Assembly: GCF_003260275.1 (NCBI RefSeq)
Contig: NZ_QJHB01000002.1
Span: 62,001-126,000, forward strand
Direction: 5' to 3'
DNA length: 64,000 nucleotides
Source: Homoserinimonas sp. OAct 916
GTDB taxonomy: Bacteria > Actinomycetota > Actinomycetes > Actinomycetales > Microbacteriaceae
Shown here: positions 20,854 to 29,971 of the stretch, in pieces
Layout: every line of letters starts with the position of its first letter
Position numbering within the stretch: the first letter of the stretch is position 1
Translations under genes and position numbers: made by a program
Notes under the pieces: generated by a model
The model's database searches: none
Seen by the model: only the letters and a program-made list of their open reading frames with translations
What the model was told of the DNA's origin: nothing

Positions 20854-21196
20854 GTGAACCTTCTGTCATTTCGCCGCTCATGATGTGGCCGTGCACGTGA
20901 AAAATGGTCTGGCCGGCCCCGGCGCCGGTGTTGAACACGAGGCGGAACTGCCCGTCTGAAACCTGGTGGGCGATCGTGGATGCGCGGGCAATCATCTGCG
21001 CCAAAAGTTCGGGGTCTCCGGAAGCAAGTTGCACGACGTCGGCGTATTCGGACGTCTTCGGCACGAGCACAATATGGATGGGCGCCTTGGGCGCGATGTC
21101 GGTGAACGCGATGAACAGGTCGTCCTCGAAGACGATATCGGCCGGAATCTCCCGGTCGATGATTCGGGTGAAGATGCTGGGTTCGGACTGGCTCAT
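20843..21196 (-). CDS. HIT-family nucleotide hydrolase
   Basis: 117 residues with the histidine triad HVHGHIM at the C-terminal end and the N-terminal FTRIIDREIPADIVFEDD-type strand of HINT/PKCI-like proteins, which cleave purine nucleoside phosphoramidates or AMP-lysine. Physiological substrate unknown. The ATG follows a TAGGCT hexamer by six bases, so it may head a leaderless transcript covering HIT-phoH-ybeY-CNNM-era. Confidence 0.93.
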   Translation of the reverse strand: MSQSEPSIFTRIIDREIPADIVFEDDLFIAFTDIAPKAPIHIVLVPKTSEYADVVQLASGDPELLAQMIARASTIAHQVSDGQFRLVFNTGAGAGQTIFHVHGHIMSGEMTEGSLGR

Positions 21197-21202
21197 GGCT
21201 CT

Positions 21203-21208
21203 AGCCTA
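21203..21208 (-). promoter_or_regulatory. -10 hexamer TAGGCT of a leaderless HIT-phoH transcript (candidate)
   Basis: TAGGCT, six bases, then the ATG of the HIT gene. The same hexamer at the same spacing precedes pabB. No clear -35. Confidence 0.5.
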
Positions 21209-21242
21209 GGCGTAGCCGCAGCCGGGCGGGGATTGGCCGCCG

Positions 21243-21974
21243 TCACCAACGGCCGAGCAGGACATTGACAACGGCAATGGCCGCGGGCCCCGCCGTCGAG
21301 GTGCGCAGAACCGAATCGCCCAAACGGACCATCTCGGCGCCGGCTGCTTGAAAGAGATCCAACTCTGCCGGAGAGATTCCTCCCTCGGGCCCCACAACCA
21401 GCAACAGGTCACGATCGTCGCCGGTCAGCGAGGAGAGCCCTGTTTCGGCATCGGGTTGCAGCACGAGCATTCGCGCTTCACCGGCCTGCGCGGCCAACCC
21501 TTTGGTGCCCGTCAGCTCGGCGACCTCAGGCGTCCATGCCCGGATGGACTGCTTGGTGGCCTCGCGCACGATCGCTCGCCAGCGTTCGACACCGGCAGTC
21601 ACTTTGTTGCCCTGCCAACGAGAGACGGATCGTTCGGCCTGCCAGGGAATGACGCGATCGACTCCCATTTCTGTGGCCGCCTGAACAGCCGCCTCGTCGC
21701 GGCCGCCTTTCGCCAGGGCCTGGGCAAGGGTGACGCGTACCGTCGGGGCAGGCACACGATCTGATCTCTCGACTTCTAGCCGCACAGTGCCGTTCGCCAC
21801 GTCGACAACCCGTCCGGCGATGGTGAGACCCGAACCGTTTCCGACGAGGAGTCGTTCGCCCACCCTGGCCCGGCTGACGGTCAGCGCGTGTTTCGCCTCA
21901 GCACCGGTCAGCGTGATGAACGAGCCCGGTGGATACTCCGACCCCAACTCCTCGTTCAGGTAGAAGTGGGCCAT
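21243..21974 (-). CDS. rsmE: 16S rRNA (uracil(1498)-N3)-methyltransferase
   Basis: 243 residues. RsmE methylates U1498 in helix 44 of 16S rRNA using S-adenosylmethionine. It has the PUA-like N-terminus (MAHFYLNEEL, GSFITLTGAEAKHA) and the SPOUT knot motifs LLLVVGPEGGISPAELDLF and RLGDSVLRTSTAGPAA. It starts three nt after the dnaJ stop, so dnaJ and rsmE are co-transcribed. Confidence 0.96.
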   Translation of the reverse strand: MAHFYLNEELGSEYPPGSFITLTGAEAKHALTVSRARVGERLLVGNGSGLTIAGRVVDVANGTVRLEVERSDRVPAPTVRVTLAQALAKGGRDEAAVQAATEMGVDRVIPWQAERSVSRWQGNKVTAGVERWRAIVREATKQSIRAWTPEVAELTGTKGLAAQAGEARMLVLQPDAETGLSSLTGDDRDLLLVVGPEGGISPAELDLFQAAGAEMVRLGDSVLRTSTAGPAAIAVVNVLLGRW

Positions 21975-21977
21975 GAC

Positions 21978-23069
21978 CTAGACGTTGAGAAAGCGGTCGC
22001 GAAGCTTGGAGAACAGGCCCTGCTGAAAATGAGTGAGGGTCGGTTTCGCCTGCTTGCGCCCGTCCGCGAACTTGCGGATCAATTCGCGGTCGCGTGAATC
22101 CAGTTTCGTGGGGGTCCGCACCTGCACACCGATCTTCAGGTCGCCGCGGCCGCCCCCACGCAGTTTGGTGACTCCGCGGTCTTTGACCGTGAAGACCTCG
22201 GCGCTCTGGGTGCCGGGCTTGATCTCCACCTCGATGTCACCGTCGAGCGCGTGAACGGTCGTGGTCGTGCCGAGAATTGCGTCAGACATCTCCACTTCCA
22301 GCGTGCAGAGCAGATCGTCGCCGTTGCGGCTGAACACGTCGTGGTGGCGCACCTTGATCTCCAGGTAGAGGTCGCCGTTGGGCCCGCCTGCCGGCCCCAC
22401 TTCACCGCTGCCCGGCATCTGCAGCCGCAGGCCCGTGTCAACGCCGGCCGGAATGTCGACCGGAACGGTGCGGCGGGCTCGTACCCGCCCCTGCCCCTGG
22501 CAGGTGTTGCACGGTGTGGCGATGACGGTTCCGTAGCCGCGGCAGGTTCCGCAGGGGCTCGAGGTCATCACGTTGCCCAGCAGCGACCGCACGGCCCGTT
22601 GGATCTGGCCGGTGCCGTGGCAGATGTCGCACGTCACCGGTGCCGTGCCCGGCATGCAACAGCTTCCCTTGCACGTCTCGCACAGGATCGCGGTGTCGAC
22701 CTCGAGTTCCCGATGAGTGCCGAAGATGATCTCGTCCAGGGACACCTCGACCCGGAGGAGTGCATCCTGGCCGCGCTCGCGCCGTGACTTCGGCCCACGC
22801 GAACCACCGCCGCCGAAGAAAGTCTCGAAGATGTCGCCAAAACCACCGAAGCCACCCATGCCGGCCTGAGGTCCGAGATCGTATTGCTGTCGCGACTCCT
22901 GGTCGCTCAACACGTCGTACGCGTGCGTGACGAGCTTAAATCGTTCGGATGCCTCGGCCGACGGGTTCACGTCGGGGTGCAACTCGCGGGCGAGGCGACG
23001 GTACGCCTTTTTGATCTCATCGGTTGTCGCGTCGCGGGCAACACCGAGAACTTCATAGTGGTCAGCCAC
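21978..23069 (-). CDS. dnaJ: Chaperone protein DnaJ (second zinc-finger DnaJ type)
   Basis: 363 residues. J domain ([24 protein letters not shown] with the HPD motif), a short Gly/Phe segment, four CxxCxGxG-type zinc repeats and C-terminal substrate-binding domains. It stimulates DnaK ATPase. The first zinc repeat reads CETCKGSC, so its last glycine is Cys; the metal-binding cysteines are intact. GTG at 23069 was chosen because GAGG is five nt upstream; the longer ATG start at 23084 would include the ribosome site. It lies just after hrcA, and the pair is expected to respond to heat through CIRCE. Confidence 0.95.
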   Translation of the reverse strand: MADHYEVLGVARDATTDEIKKAYRRLARELHPDVNPSAEASERFKLVTHAYDVLSDQESRQQYDLGPQAGMGGFGGFGDIFETFFGGGGSRGPKSRRERGQDALLRVEVSLDEIIFGTHRELEVDTAILCETCKGSCCMPGTAPVTCDICHGTGQIQRAVRSLLGNVMTSSPCGTCRGYGTVIATPCNTCQGQGRVRARRTVPVDIPAGVDTGLRLQMPGSGEVGPAGGPNGDLYLEIKVRHHDVFSRNGDDLLCTLEVEMSDAILGTTTTVHALDGDIEVEIKPGTQSAEVFTVKDRGVTKLRGGGRGDLKIGVQVRTPTKLDSRDRELIRKFADGRKQAKPTLTHFQQGLFSKLRDRFLNV

Positions 23070-23162
23070 TCGGGCCTCTTTCAATTCTCGTAGTCGTATG
23101 GTTCATCCGGCGCGTGGAATGCCGCCGGTCAGGTCACGTCTCTGGGCAGGTCGTGGTCGGGA

Positions 23163-24188
23163 TCAGTCCTCGCCGAGTAGTCGCGTCAGGTAGCGCGCCA
23201 CTGCCCTGACCGCTGCCATATTATTCGAATAATCCATCCGGGTCGGCCCGAGCAGGCCGAGCCGTGCCACTTCGCCGCCCTGCGACGAGTAGCCGGATGC
23301 CAGAACCGACGTCTCCTGCAGCCCGAACGAGGCGTTCTCCCGCCCAATGCTCACCTGCACGCGAGTGCGCTCATCCATGGCCATCTCCCCGAAGAGTTTG
23401 AGCAGAACGACCTGCTGTTCGATCGCGTCAAGCACGGGATAGATGCTGCCGGAGAAGTCCTCCTCGGTGCGCACCAGGTTGGCGGCACCGGCCATGACCA
23501 GCTTCTCCTGACGATTTGCCGAGAGTTGCTCGATCAGTGTGTCGATGATGGGTTGCACCCGGGCGATCACCTCCGGGCTGAATCTGTCTGCGATGGCACG
23601 CAGCTCTTGCTCGGCCTCGATCAGTGTGCAGCCTCCGAGCACCTGGTTGAGCGTGGATCCGACCTCGGCCAGGCCACCGTCGGGAAACTCCTCCGGCAAC
23701 TCCACGACACGCTGCTCGACCCGGCCGGTGTCGGTGATCAGCACAGCGAGCAATCGGGTCGGCGACAGGTTCACCAATTCGACGTGCCGGATGCGCGCCC
23801 GGTTGACCGACGGGTACTGCACCAATGCGACCTGGTTCGTCAATTGGGACAGGAGCCGCACCGTTCGGGCCAATACCTCATCAAGATCCGGCGAAGACCC
23901 GAGGAACACCTCGATCGCGTGTCTCTGCGCAGACGACAACGGTTTCACCTCGGCAAGGTGATCAACGAACACCCGATAGCCCTTGTCTGTCGGGATGCGA
24001 CCACTCGAGGTGTGCGGGGCGACGATCAGTTCTTCGTCCTCGAGCTGTGCCATGTCGTTGCGAATCGTGGCCGCCGAGACCCCGAAGGAATAACGGTCGA
24101 CAATAGATTTCGACCCGACCGGCTCCCGTGAAGCCACATAATCGTGCACGATCACTCGCAACACCTCGAGACTGCGTTCAGAGACCAT
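23163..24188 (-). CDS. hrcA: Heat-inducible transcription repressor HrcA
   Basis: 341 residues. HrcA binds CIRCE operators and represses chaperone genes, with GroEL aiding its folding. The winged-helix N-terminus (SERSLEVLRVIVHDYVASREPVGSK, then SAATIRNDMAQLEDEELI, SGRIPTDKGYR) and the GAF-like domain are complete. The ATG at 24188 is preceded by GAGGAG; an earlier start at 24248 lies inside the CIRCE element and is rejected. A CIRCE operator overlapping a TATAAT box sits 34 nt upstream, so hrcA-dnaJ is autoregulated. Confidence 0.96.
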   Translation of the reverse strand: MVSERSLEVLRVIVHDYVASREPVGSKSIVDRYSFGVSAATIRNDMAQLEDEELIVAPHTSSGRIPTDKGYRVFVDHLAEVKPLSSAQRHAIEVFLGSSPDLDEVLARTVRLLSQLTNQVALVQYPSVNRARIRHVELVNLSPTRLLAVLITDTGRVEQRVVELPEEFPDGGLAEVGSTLNQVLGGCTLIEAEQELRAIADRFSPEVIARVQPIIDTLIEQLSANRQEKLVMAGAANLVRTEEDFSGSIYPVLDAIEQQVVLLKLFGEMAMDERTRVQVSIGRENASFGLQETSVLASGYSSQGGEVARLGLLGPTRMDYSNNMAAVRAVARYLTRLLGED

Positions 24189-24221
24189 TCGGCTCCTCGC
24201 TTTCCCGCTCCGCGCTTCAAT

Positions 24222-24248
24222 CTGGCACTCGTGTTCTGTGAGTGCCAA
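24222..24248 (-). promoter_or_regulatory. CIRCE operator with adjoining TATAAT -10 box (24248-24253)
   Basis: Inverted repeat TTGGCACTC-N9-GAGTGCCA with one mismatch at the outer base of one arm: the canonical CIRCE heat-shock operator bound by HrcA. A perfect TATAAT on the minus strand overlaps its upstream edge by one base, so bound HrcA would block transcription of hrcA-dnaJ. Confidence 0.93.
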
Positions 24249-24410
24249 TTATAGTCTGACACCCTGCTTGGGGCGTTGCATCCGCTGTCAAAGACCGTTA
24301 CCTTATGGGGTGTGCACGCAGCGCGGCTCAGCACTGAGTTCGCCTTCCGCGTGTACGTTGAGACGAAACAGCAAGCCCAATTGAACATTTTGGATGCGAA
24401 AGGCCACTCT

Positions 24411-25037
24411 ATGACTGACCACACTGCACAGCCGCCCCACGAGCCGCCAGCAGGCCAACCGGCCCAGCCCGGTCAGCCCGTACCGCCGCAGCAGGGTCAG
24501 CAGGTCCCGCCTGTACAGGGCCAGCCTGTACCTCCGCAGCAAGGTCAGCAGGCTCCGCCTCAGCAGCCCTACCAGCAGCAGCCCTACCAGCAGCAGCCGG
24601 CTCAGCCCGGACAGCCGTATCCGCCCCAGCCAGGTTACCCGCAGCAGGGGCAGCCGGCCGCTGGCGCTGTTCCGCTGAGCCCGGCAGACGACAAGCAGTG
24701 GGCCATGTTCGCCCACTTCGGCGGAATCCTCTGGATCCTGCCGTCGTTGATCATCTACCTGGTATTCAAGGACCGCGGTGCGCTCACCCGCCAGGAGTCG
24801 AAAGAGGCACTGAACTGGCAGATCACGTTCATCGGTTCCTACATCATCCTCTGGATTATCGTCGCGATCCTCAGCGCCATCCTGATCTTCTCCGGCGGCT
24901 GGGTCATCGTGAATATCCTCGGCTGGCTGCCGTGGCTGCTCTACATCGCGAACGTGGTCTTCTCGATCATGGGTGGCGTCAAGGTCAACCAGGGCGGCGC
25001 ATACCGCTACCCGGTTTCGTTGCGCCTGATCAAGTAG
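24411..25037 (+). CDS. DUF4870-family membrane protein with Pro/Gln-rich N-terminus
   Basis: 208 residues. The first 85 or so are a low-complexity cytoplasmic tail of repeated PPQQGQQ and PYQQQ units; the remainder is a DUF4870 (Tic20-like) domain with about four membrane segments, starting SPADDKQWAMFAHFGGILW and containing ALTRQESKEALNWQIT. Function of the family is unknown. The ATG at 24411 is preceded by GAAAGG; the frame is open upstream but into the hrcA promoter region. A strong hairpin terminator follows the stop. Confidence 0.88.
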   Translation: MTDHTAQPPHEPPAGQPAQPGQPVPPQQGQQVPPVQGQPVPPQQGQQAPPQQPYQQQPYQQQPAQPGQPYPPQPGYPQQGQPAAGAVPLSPADDKQWAMFAHFGGILWILPSLIIYLVFKDRGALTRQESKEALNWQITFIGSYIILWIIVAILSAILIFSGGWVIVNILGWLPWLLYIANVVFSIMGGVKVNQGGAYRYPVSLRLIK

Positions 25038-25056
25038 TCGGCACCATCTGCCGCTG

Positions 25057-25091
25057 AATGCGCGGCCGAGCGTCACGCCCGGCCGCGCATT
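25057..25091. terminator. Bidirectional hairpin terminator between DUF4870 gene and hemW
   Basis: Perfect 12-bp inverted repeat (AATGCGCGGCCG and its complement) with an 11-nt loop, 19 nt after the DUF4870 stop. On the minus strand it lies 135 nt past the hemW stop, so it can serve both convergent genes. The T tract is short on both sides. Confidence 0.75.
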
Positions 25092-25226
25092 TCTGTGTCT
25101 GGCGCGCGTGGCGCCCGGGATCCCTCCGCGCATTCCGAGACCTGTGCCGGAATTCCCGGCGAGGGGCGCCGGAATGCTCTTCCGACGTTCTGGGGAGGAG
25201 CACTTTCATGCGCCTCACGAGTCATC

Positions 25227-26477
25227 TCAGTCTTCGGTGAGCCGACGCACCACGAGGTCGGCGAGCAGGCGGCCGGTCAGGGTCAGCACGATGTGGCCCG
25301 TGAGAGCGTCTCGTCCGTCGATCAGGCCCTCGGCGATCAGCGCGGGCACCTGCGGTCGCACCGATTCGGCCAGTATGTCGATGGCGATGCCCTCCCTGAT
25401 GCGGCTGAGCAGCAGGATCTGCTCCAGGCGCTGGGTCGCCAGATCCAGTGTCTCGCGCCCGGCCGCCGGAGAGAGGCCAGCAGTCAGCCGGTCGGCGTAG
25501 GCAGCCGGGTGCTTCACGTTCCACCAGCGCACGCCGCCGATGTGGCTGTGCGCGCCGGGCCCGACGCCCCACCAGTCCTGCCCCCGCCAATAGGCGAGAT
25601 TGTGCCGGGAGCGGTGCCTGACGCTCGAACCAGCTGCCTCCGGATCGCGGTGGGCCCAGTTGCTCACCTCGTACCAGTCGAAGCCGGCATCATCCAGAAC
25701 CTGGTCTGCGAGCTCATACATGTCGGCCTGCAGGTCGTCACTGGGCTCTGCCACCTCCCCACGGCGGATCTGCCGGGCCAGCTTCGTGCCGGGCTCGATG
25801 ATCAGTGCGTAGGTCGAGAGGTGATCCGGCTCGCAGGTCAGCGCCGCCTCGAGTGAGGCGCGCCAGTTCTCCAGTGTCTCCCCCGGCGTGCCGTAGATCA
25901 GGTCAAGGCTCACCTCGAGCCCGGCGTCACGGGCCCAGCCGACGACCAGCGGAACACGCTGCGGGTCGTGGGTGCGCTCCAGGGTGGCCAACACTTCGGG
26001 AACCGCAGACTGCATGCCAAAACTCACTCGGGTGAAACCAGCGTCGGACAGAGCCTGAAGGTAGGCGGCGTCGACGGAGTCTGGATTGGCCTCGGTCGTC
26101 ACCTCGGCCCCGTGTGCAAGCCCCCAGGTGTCGCGCACTGCGTCAAACATGCTCACGAGGTCCGTGACCGGTAACAGCGTCGGCGTGCCGCCTCCGAAGA
26201 ACACGGTGGTCGCCGGTCGCGCTGGTAGGCCCGAACCGGTGAGCACGCCGTCAGCCAGTTCGATCTCGTGCCGGGCGTGTCCGGTGTAGTCGTTCTGCCT
26301 GACCCCACGGATCTCTTGAGCCGTGTAGGTGTTGAAGTCGCAGTAACCGCAGCGAACCCGGCAGAACGGCACGTGCAGGTACACGCCGAAATCTCGGTGC
26401 TCGGCACCCTCGACGACGAGGTCGGGCAGAAGGCCGTCAGCGGGTGCCGGGTCACCGATGGGAAGCACTCCGGGCAT
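25227..26477 (-). CDS. hemW: Radical SAM protein HemW (coproporphyrinogen III oxidase-like)
   Basis: 416 residues. HemW is a haem-trafficking radical SAM protein related to HemN but usually without coproporphyrinogen oxidase activity. The Fe4S4 motif CRVRCGYCDF (CxxxCxxC) is near residue 40, followed by FFGGGTPTLL, the ATTEANPDS segment, GMQS and DLIYGTPGET. The C-terminal HemN_C domain is present. The chosen ATG lies two nt after the stop of the DUF1990 gene, so it depends on coupling; the longer open frame overlaps that gene. Confidence 0.93.
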   Translation of the reverse strand: MPGVLPIGDPAPADGLLPDLVVEGAEHRDFGVYLHVPFCRVRCGYCDFNTYTAQEIRGVRQNDYTGHARHEIELADGVLTGSGLPARPATTVFFGGGTPTLLPVTDLVSMFDAVRDTWGLAHGAEVTTEANPDSVDAAYLQALSDAGFTRVSFGMQSAVPEVLATLERTHDPQRVPLVVGWARDAGLEVSLDLIYGTPGETLENWRASLEAALTCEPDHLSTYALIIEPGTKLARQIRRGEVAEPSDDLQADMYELADQVLDDAGFDWYEVSNWAHRDPEAAGSSVRHRSRHNLAYWRGQDWWGVGPGAHSHIGGVRWWNVKHPAAYADRLTAGLSPAAGRETLDLATQRLEQILLLSRIREGIAIDILAESVRPQVPALIAEGLIDGRDALTGHIVLTLTGRLLADLVVRRLTED

Positions 26478-26479
26478 CG

Positions 26480-27121
26480 CTAGACCCGGCCGGGCAGCAG
26501 TGAACGCTGGAACCGTTTGAAGATTCGCCCCTGTTGCAACTTCAGGATCGGTGCGACCAGCTTGTAGAACCCGGTGCCCGGGCGAGAGAACGACCTGAGC
26601 ACCAGCCACACCGTGTTGTCGTCGCGGTGTTCGACGACAAAGCTCATCTCGCCGGATTGTGGATGTCCGGGAAGCGTGCCGCACGCAAAACCATGCCGCT
26701 TCGGCTCATCGACCACATAGACCACCCGCACCGGGGACGCGATCCGGACCGGGCCGATCCGATAGGTCAGTGTCGCGGTCATGCCGGCGGTGATGAACGG
26801 CGTTCCATTGGGCGAGAAGTGGTGCTCATTCGGCGACAGGACCGTATTCGTCGGAGTTCCGTCGTCGTCGAAGACAACTCCCGTGTATTGCACGCCGGTG
26901 CCCTCGTGAATATCGCCGATCACGAAGCCGGCACCCGATTGCACCTGCCAGGTCATCACCTGGGCGGTCGCCGTCTCGAATCTTTCCTTGCCGCTGCCGA
27001 GGCGCACCGCGGTTTCGAACGGTTTGAATCCGACCGGTGGATACTTCATCAATTCACCCGACTGGGTGGCACCAACTGCGGCGTAGGTGACCGGCACATC
27101 GCTGAACGTGGCACGTCGCAT
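26480..27121 (-). CDS. DUF1990-family protein
   Basis: 213 residues with the DUF1990 features: N-terminal VTYAAVGATQSG, the PPVGFKPFE segment, GTGVQYTGV, and a C-terminal GEMSFVVEHRDDNTVWLVLRSFSRPG. The fold is START/Bet v1-like by family; function unknown. AAGGAG in the tail of lepA precedes the ATG by about 12 nt. It lies between lepA and hemW in one operon. Confidence 0.85.
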   Translation of the reverse strand: MRRATFSDVPVTYAAVGATQSGELMKYPPVGFKPFETAVRLGSGKERFETATAQVMTWQVQSGAGFVIGDIHEGTGVQYTGVVFDDDGTPTNTVLSPNEHHFSPNGTPFITAGMTATLTYRIGPVRIASPVRVVYVVDEPKRHGFACGTLPGHPQSGEMSFVVEHRDDNTVWLVLRSFSRPGTGFYKLVAPILKLQQGRIFKRFQRSLLPGRV

Positions 27122-27129
27122 GAGAGGAG

Positions 27130-28977
27130 CTACTTCTCCTTGGTCTCGGTATTGCCGCTCAGGGCAGCGATGAATGCCTCCTGAGGCACCTCGACCCGGC
27201 CCACCATCTTCATGCGTTTCTTGCCCTCCTTCTGCTTCTCCAGGAGTTTGCGCTTTCGACTGATGTCACCGCCGTAACACTTGGCCAGAACATCCTTGCG
27301 CATTGCCCGGATCGATTCACGGGCAATGATGCGGGAGCCGATGGCTGCCTGGATCGGCACCTCGAACTGCTGGCGCGGGATCAGCTCTTTCAACCTCTCG
27401 GTCATCAGCACACCGTAGGCGTAGGCCTTGTCCCGATGCACGATCGCGCTGAACGCGTCGACCTTCTCGCCCTGCAGCAGAATGTCGACCTTGACCAGAT
27501 CGGCCTCCTGTTCGCCGCTTGGCTCGTAGTCGAGCGACGCATAGCCCTGCGTGCGGCTCTTCAGGTGGTCGAAGAAGTCGAACACGATCTCGCCGAGCGG
27601 AATGTTGTAGCGCAGTTCGACCCGGTCTTCGCCGAGGTACTCCATGCCGAGCAGGGTTCCCCGTCGGCTCTGGCACAGTTCCATGATCGTGCCGACGTAA
27701 TCCTTCGGCGCGAGCACTGCCGCACGCACCATCGGTTCGCGGACCGACGTGATCTTTCCTCCGGGAAACTCACTCGGGTTCGTCACGGTAACGGTCTTCT
27801 TGTCGTCTGACGTGACCTCGTAGATCACGCTGGGAGCGGTCGCGATGAGGTCGAGGTTGAACTCTCGCTCGAGCCGTTCGGTGATGATCTCCAGGTGCAG
27901 CAGGCCGAGAAAACCGCAGCGGAACCCGAACCCGAGCGCGACCGAGGTCTCGGGTTCGTAAACGAGGGCGGCATCCGACAGCTTCAGCTTGTCGAGCGCT
28001 TCGCGCAACACCGGATAGTCGGAGCCGTCGATCGGATACAGTCCCGAGAAAACCATCGGCAGCGGTTCGGAGTAGCCGGTCAGCGGCTCGGCGGCCGGGT
28101 TCGCAGCCGATGTCACCGTGTCACCGACCTTCGACAGCCGCACGTCTTTCACCCCGGTGATCAGGTAGCCGACCTCGCCGACGCTGAGACCCTGCGACGC
28201 GATCGGCTCGGGCGAGCTCACGCCGATCTCGAGGAGCTCGTGGGTGCTCTTGGTGCTCATCATCTGCACGCGCTCACGCGGGGAGAATGTGCCGTCGATC
28301 ATGCGCACGTAGGTGACGACTCCGCGGTAGGTATCGTAGACGGAGTCGAAGATCATTGCCCGTGCGGGAGCCTCGGGGTCTCCGACCGGGGGCGGCACCA
28401 GCTCGGTGATCCGATCGAGCAGGGCCTCGACCCCGACCCCGGTCTTGCCGGAGACGCGCATGACGTCGTCGGGGTGCCCGCCGATCAGGCTGGCAAGTTC
28501 CTTCGCGTACTTCTCCGGGTCGGCGGCCGGTAGGTCGATCTTGTTCAACACCGGGATGATGGTGAGGTCGTTCTCGAGCGCCAGGTAGAGGTTCGCGAGC
28601 GTCTGGGCCTCGATACCCTGGGCGGCGTCCACCAGGAGGATGGCTCCCTCGCAGGCGGCCAGGCTGCGGCTGACCTCATAGGTGAAGTCGACGTGGCCGG
28701 GTGTGTCGATCATGTTGAGTGCATAGGTCTGGCCGGTGAGGTCCCACGGCATGCGCACCGCCTGGCTCTTGATGGTGATGCCCCGCTCACGCTCGATGTC
28801 CATGCGGTCGAGGTACTGGGCACGCATCAGCCGTTCGTCAACGACGCCCGTGATCTGCAGCATGCGATCGGCCAGAGTGGACTTGCCGTGGTCGATGTGC
28901 GCGATGATGCAGAAGTTGCGAATGAACTCGGGCGGGGTCTTCGCGGGCTGCAGCCCCTGAATAGCTCGTGGTGACAT
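27130..28977 (-). CDS. lepA: Elongation factor 4 (LepA)
   Basis: 615 residues, full length. A translational GTPase that back-translocates stalled or mistranslocated ribosomes and aids initiation and assembly. It shows G1 [10 protein letters not shown], the switch [17 protein letters not shown] and NKIDLP, plus the LepA-specific C-terminal domain ending in ...[25 protein letters not shown]. The start is the first ATG; no ribosome site is obvious. It heads the lepA-DUF1990-hemW operon, transcribed divergently from the rpsT side. Confidence 0.98.
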   Translation of the reverse strand: MSPRAIQGLQPAKTPPEFIRNFCIIAHIDHGKSTLADRMLQITGVVDERLMRAQYLDRMDIERERGITIKSQAVRMPWDLTGQTYALNMIDTPGHVDFTYEVSRSLAACEGAILLVDAAQGIEAQTLANLYLALENDLTIIPVLNKIDLPAADPEKYAKELASLIGGHPDDVMRVSGKTGVGVEALLDRITELVPPPVGDPEAPARAMIFDSVYDTYRGVVTYVRMIDGTFSPRERVQMMSTKSTHELLEIGVSSPEPIASQGLSVGEVGYLITGVKDVRLSKVGDTVTSAANPAAEPLTGYSEPLPMVFSGLYPIDGSDYPVLREALDKLKLSDAALVYEPETSVALGFGFRCGFLGLLHLEIITERLEREFNLDLIATAPSVIYEVTSDDKKTVTVTNPSEFPGGKITSVREPMVRAAVLAPKDYVGTIMELCQSRRGTLLGMEYLGEDRVELRYNIPLGEIVFDFFDHLKSRTQGYASLDYEPSGEQEADLVKVDILLQGEKVDAFSAIVHRDKAYAYGVLMTERLKELIPRQQFEVPIQAAIGSRIIARESIRAMRKDVLAKCYGGDISRKRKLLEKQKEGKKRMKMVGRVEVPQEAFIAALSGNTETKEK

Positions 28978-29111
28978 TGTGGCTCAATTGTCCCATGTTC
29001 CAGGCGGGGCAATCACCGCCTGATGAACGGCGAGAAATCCACCACTCTCCGACCGACTGGGCAATCGCAGCAAACCTCCTCAGACCGCAGCGACCGGCTC
29101 GATGAGTCAGC

Positions 29112-29175
29112 GAATCAGCTGCTTATCGAATCAGCTGCTTATCGGATCAGCTGCTTATCGGATCAGCTGCTTATC
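29112..29175. repeat. 16-bp tandem repeat, four copies
   Basis: Four uninterrupted copies of GAATCAGCTGCTTATC, the last two with G in place of the first A, each holding a CAGCTG palindrome. A partial fifth copy (GGATCAG) runs into the stop codon of the minus-strand membrane gene. It is therefore immediately 3' of that gene and about 135 nt upstream of lepA. Confidence 0.95.
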
Positions 29176-29178
29176 GGA

Positions 29179-29796
29179 TCAGAGCGGGCGGATGCGCTCC
29201 GAGCGACGCACGGCAATCCAGGCCAGCACACCGGCGACAGCGGCGCCGACCACGGCCGGCACCAGCACCATCGCCACGCTCGGAGAGACCCAGGTCCCGC
29301 GCAGGAAGAAGATCCACCCGAAACAGACCAGCACCGCGGCCCCGACCCCGGCGGCACGGGCACGGCGCCTGGCCAGCCCACTGGCCCCATCATGATGCAC
29401 GTGAGGGGTGCCAGTGTGCTCCTCCCGGAGCCGGGGAAGCACGTCTTCACGCCCTTCACGAGATATGGGGCGGGCGCCGACCGGGGCAAAGATCAGCACG
29501 GCGATCAGTGAGCCAGTGGCGGCGACGGTGCCAACGACTGCACCTGCCAGCGCGCCGAAGAACACAAACGTCAAAGTAGCCGCCAGCCACTGGGTCCAAC
29601 CGTCCTGAACGATGGAGATCACCAGCAGGACTGCAACCGCCAGCACGCCCAACCCGGCTCCATAAATGATCGCGCGACCAAACGTCAGCCACACCCGGAA
29701 GACCACGCCGTCAGGGTAGCGATCCTCCGGCATGTGCCCGGTGGGATTGACCATGCCTGAAGACGAAGCGGTGTTGCCCGGCGGAGTGTGCTCCAT
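29179..29796 (-). CDS. Predicted integral membrane protein, unrecognised family
   Basis: 205 residues with a hydrophilic 35-residue N-terminus and about five hydrophobic segments: IIYGAGLGVLAVAVLLVIS, LAATLTFVFFGALAGAVV followed at once by TGSLIAVLIF, and after a charged His-containing loop VGAAVLVCFGWIFFL and VPAVVGAAVAGVLAWIAV. The HTGTPHVHHDG loop might bind metal but this is speculative. The ATG is preceded by TAGTCT at six bases, which supports this start over the inner ATG at residue 15 (MVNPTG) and suggests a leaderless mRNA. Its 3' end abuts a 16-bp tandem repeat. I do not recognise a function. Confidence 0.8.
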   Translation of the reverse strand: MEHTPPGNTASSSGMVNPTGHMPEDRYPDGVVFRVWLTFGRAIIYGAGLGVLAVAVLLVISIVQDGWTQWLAATLTFVFFGALAGAVVGTVAATGSLIAVLIFAPVGARPISREGREDVLPRLREEHTGTPHVHHDGASGLARRRARAAGVGAAVLVCFGWIFFLRGTWVSPSVAMVLVPAVVGAAVAGVLAWIAVRRSERIRPL

Positions 29797-29802
29797 TCGG
29801 TC

Positions 29803-29808
29803 AGACTA
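29803..29808 (-). promoter_or_regulatory. -10 hexamer TAGTCT of a leaderless transcript (candidate)
   Basis: TAGTCT, six bases, then the ATG of the minus-strand membrane protein gene. No -35 recognised. Confidence 0.5.
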
Positions 29809-29971
29809 CCTGAGCCCCCAGCAACCATCAGTTCTTCCTGTCGTGTACTTCCCACATGCCCTTTCCGGCTTCTCCTCCACAGGCTGGGCGGTGTGTGGGT
29901 TTTCCACAGATCTGAGCTCTGAGCTGGGGTTATGCAGCCGAAATGTCGGTGGCCGGTGTTTGTATTGAGGC

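Noticed and set aside
29112-29175. Possible CRISPR array
   Set aside because: Repeats are contiguous with no spacers, and no cas genes are present.
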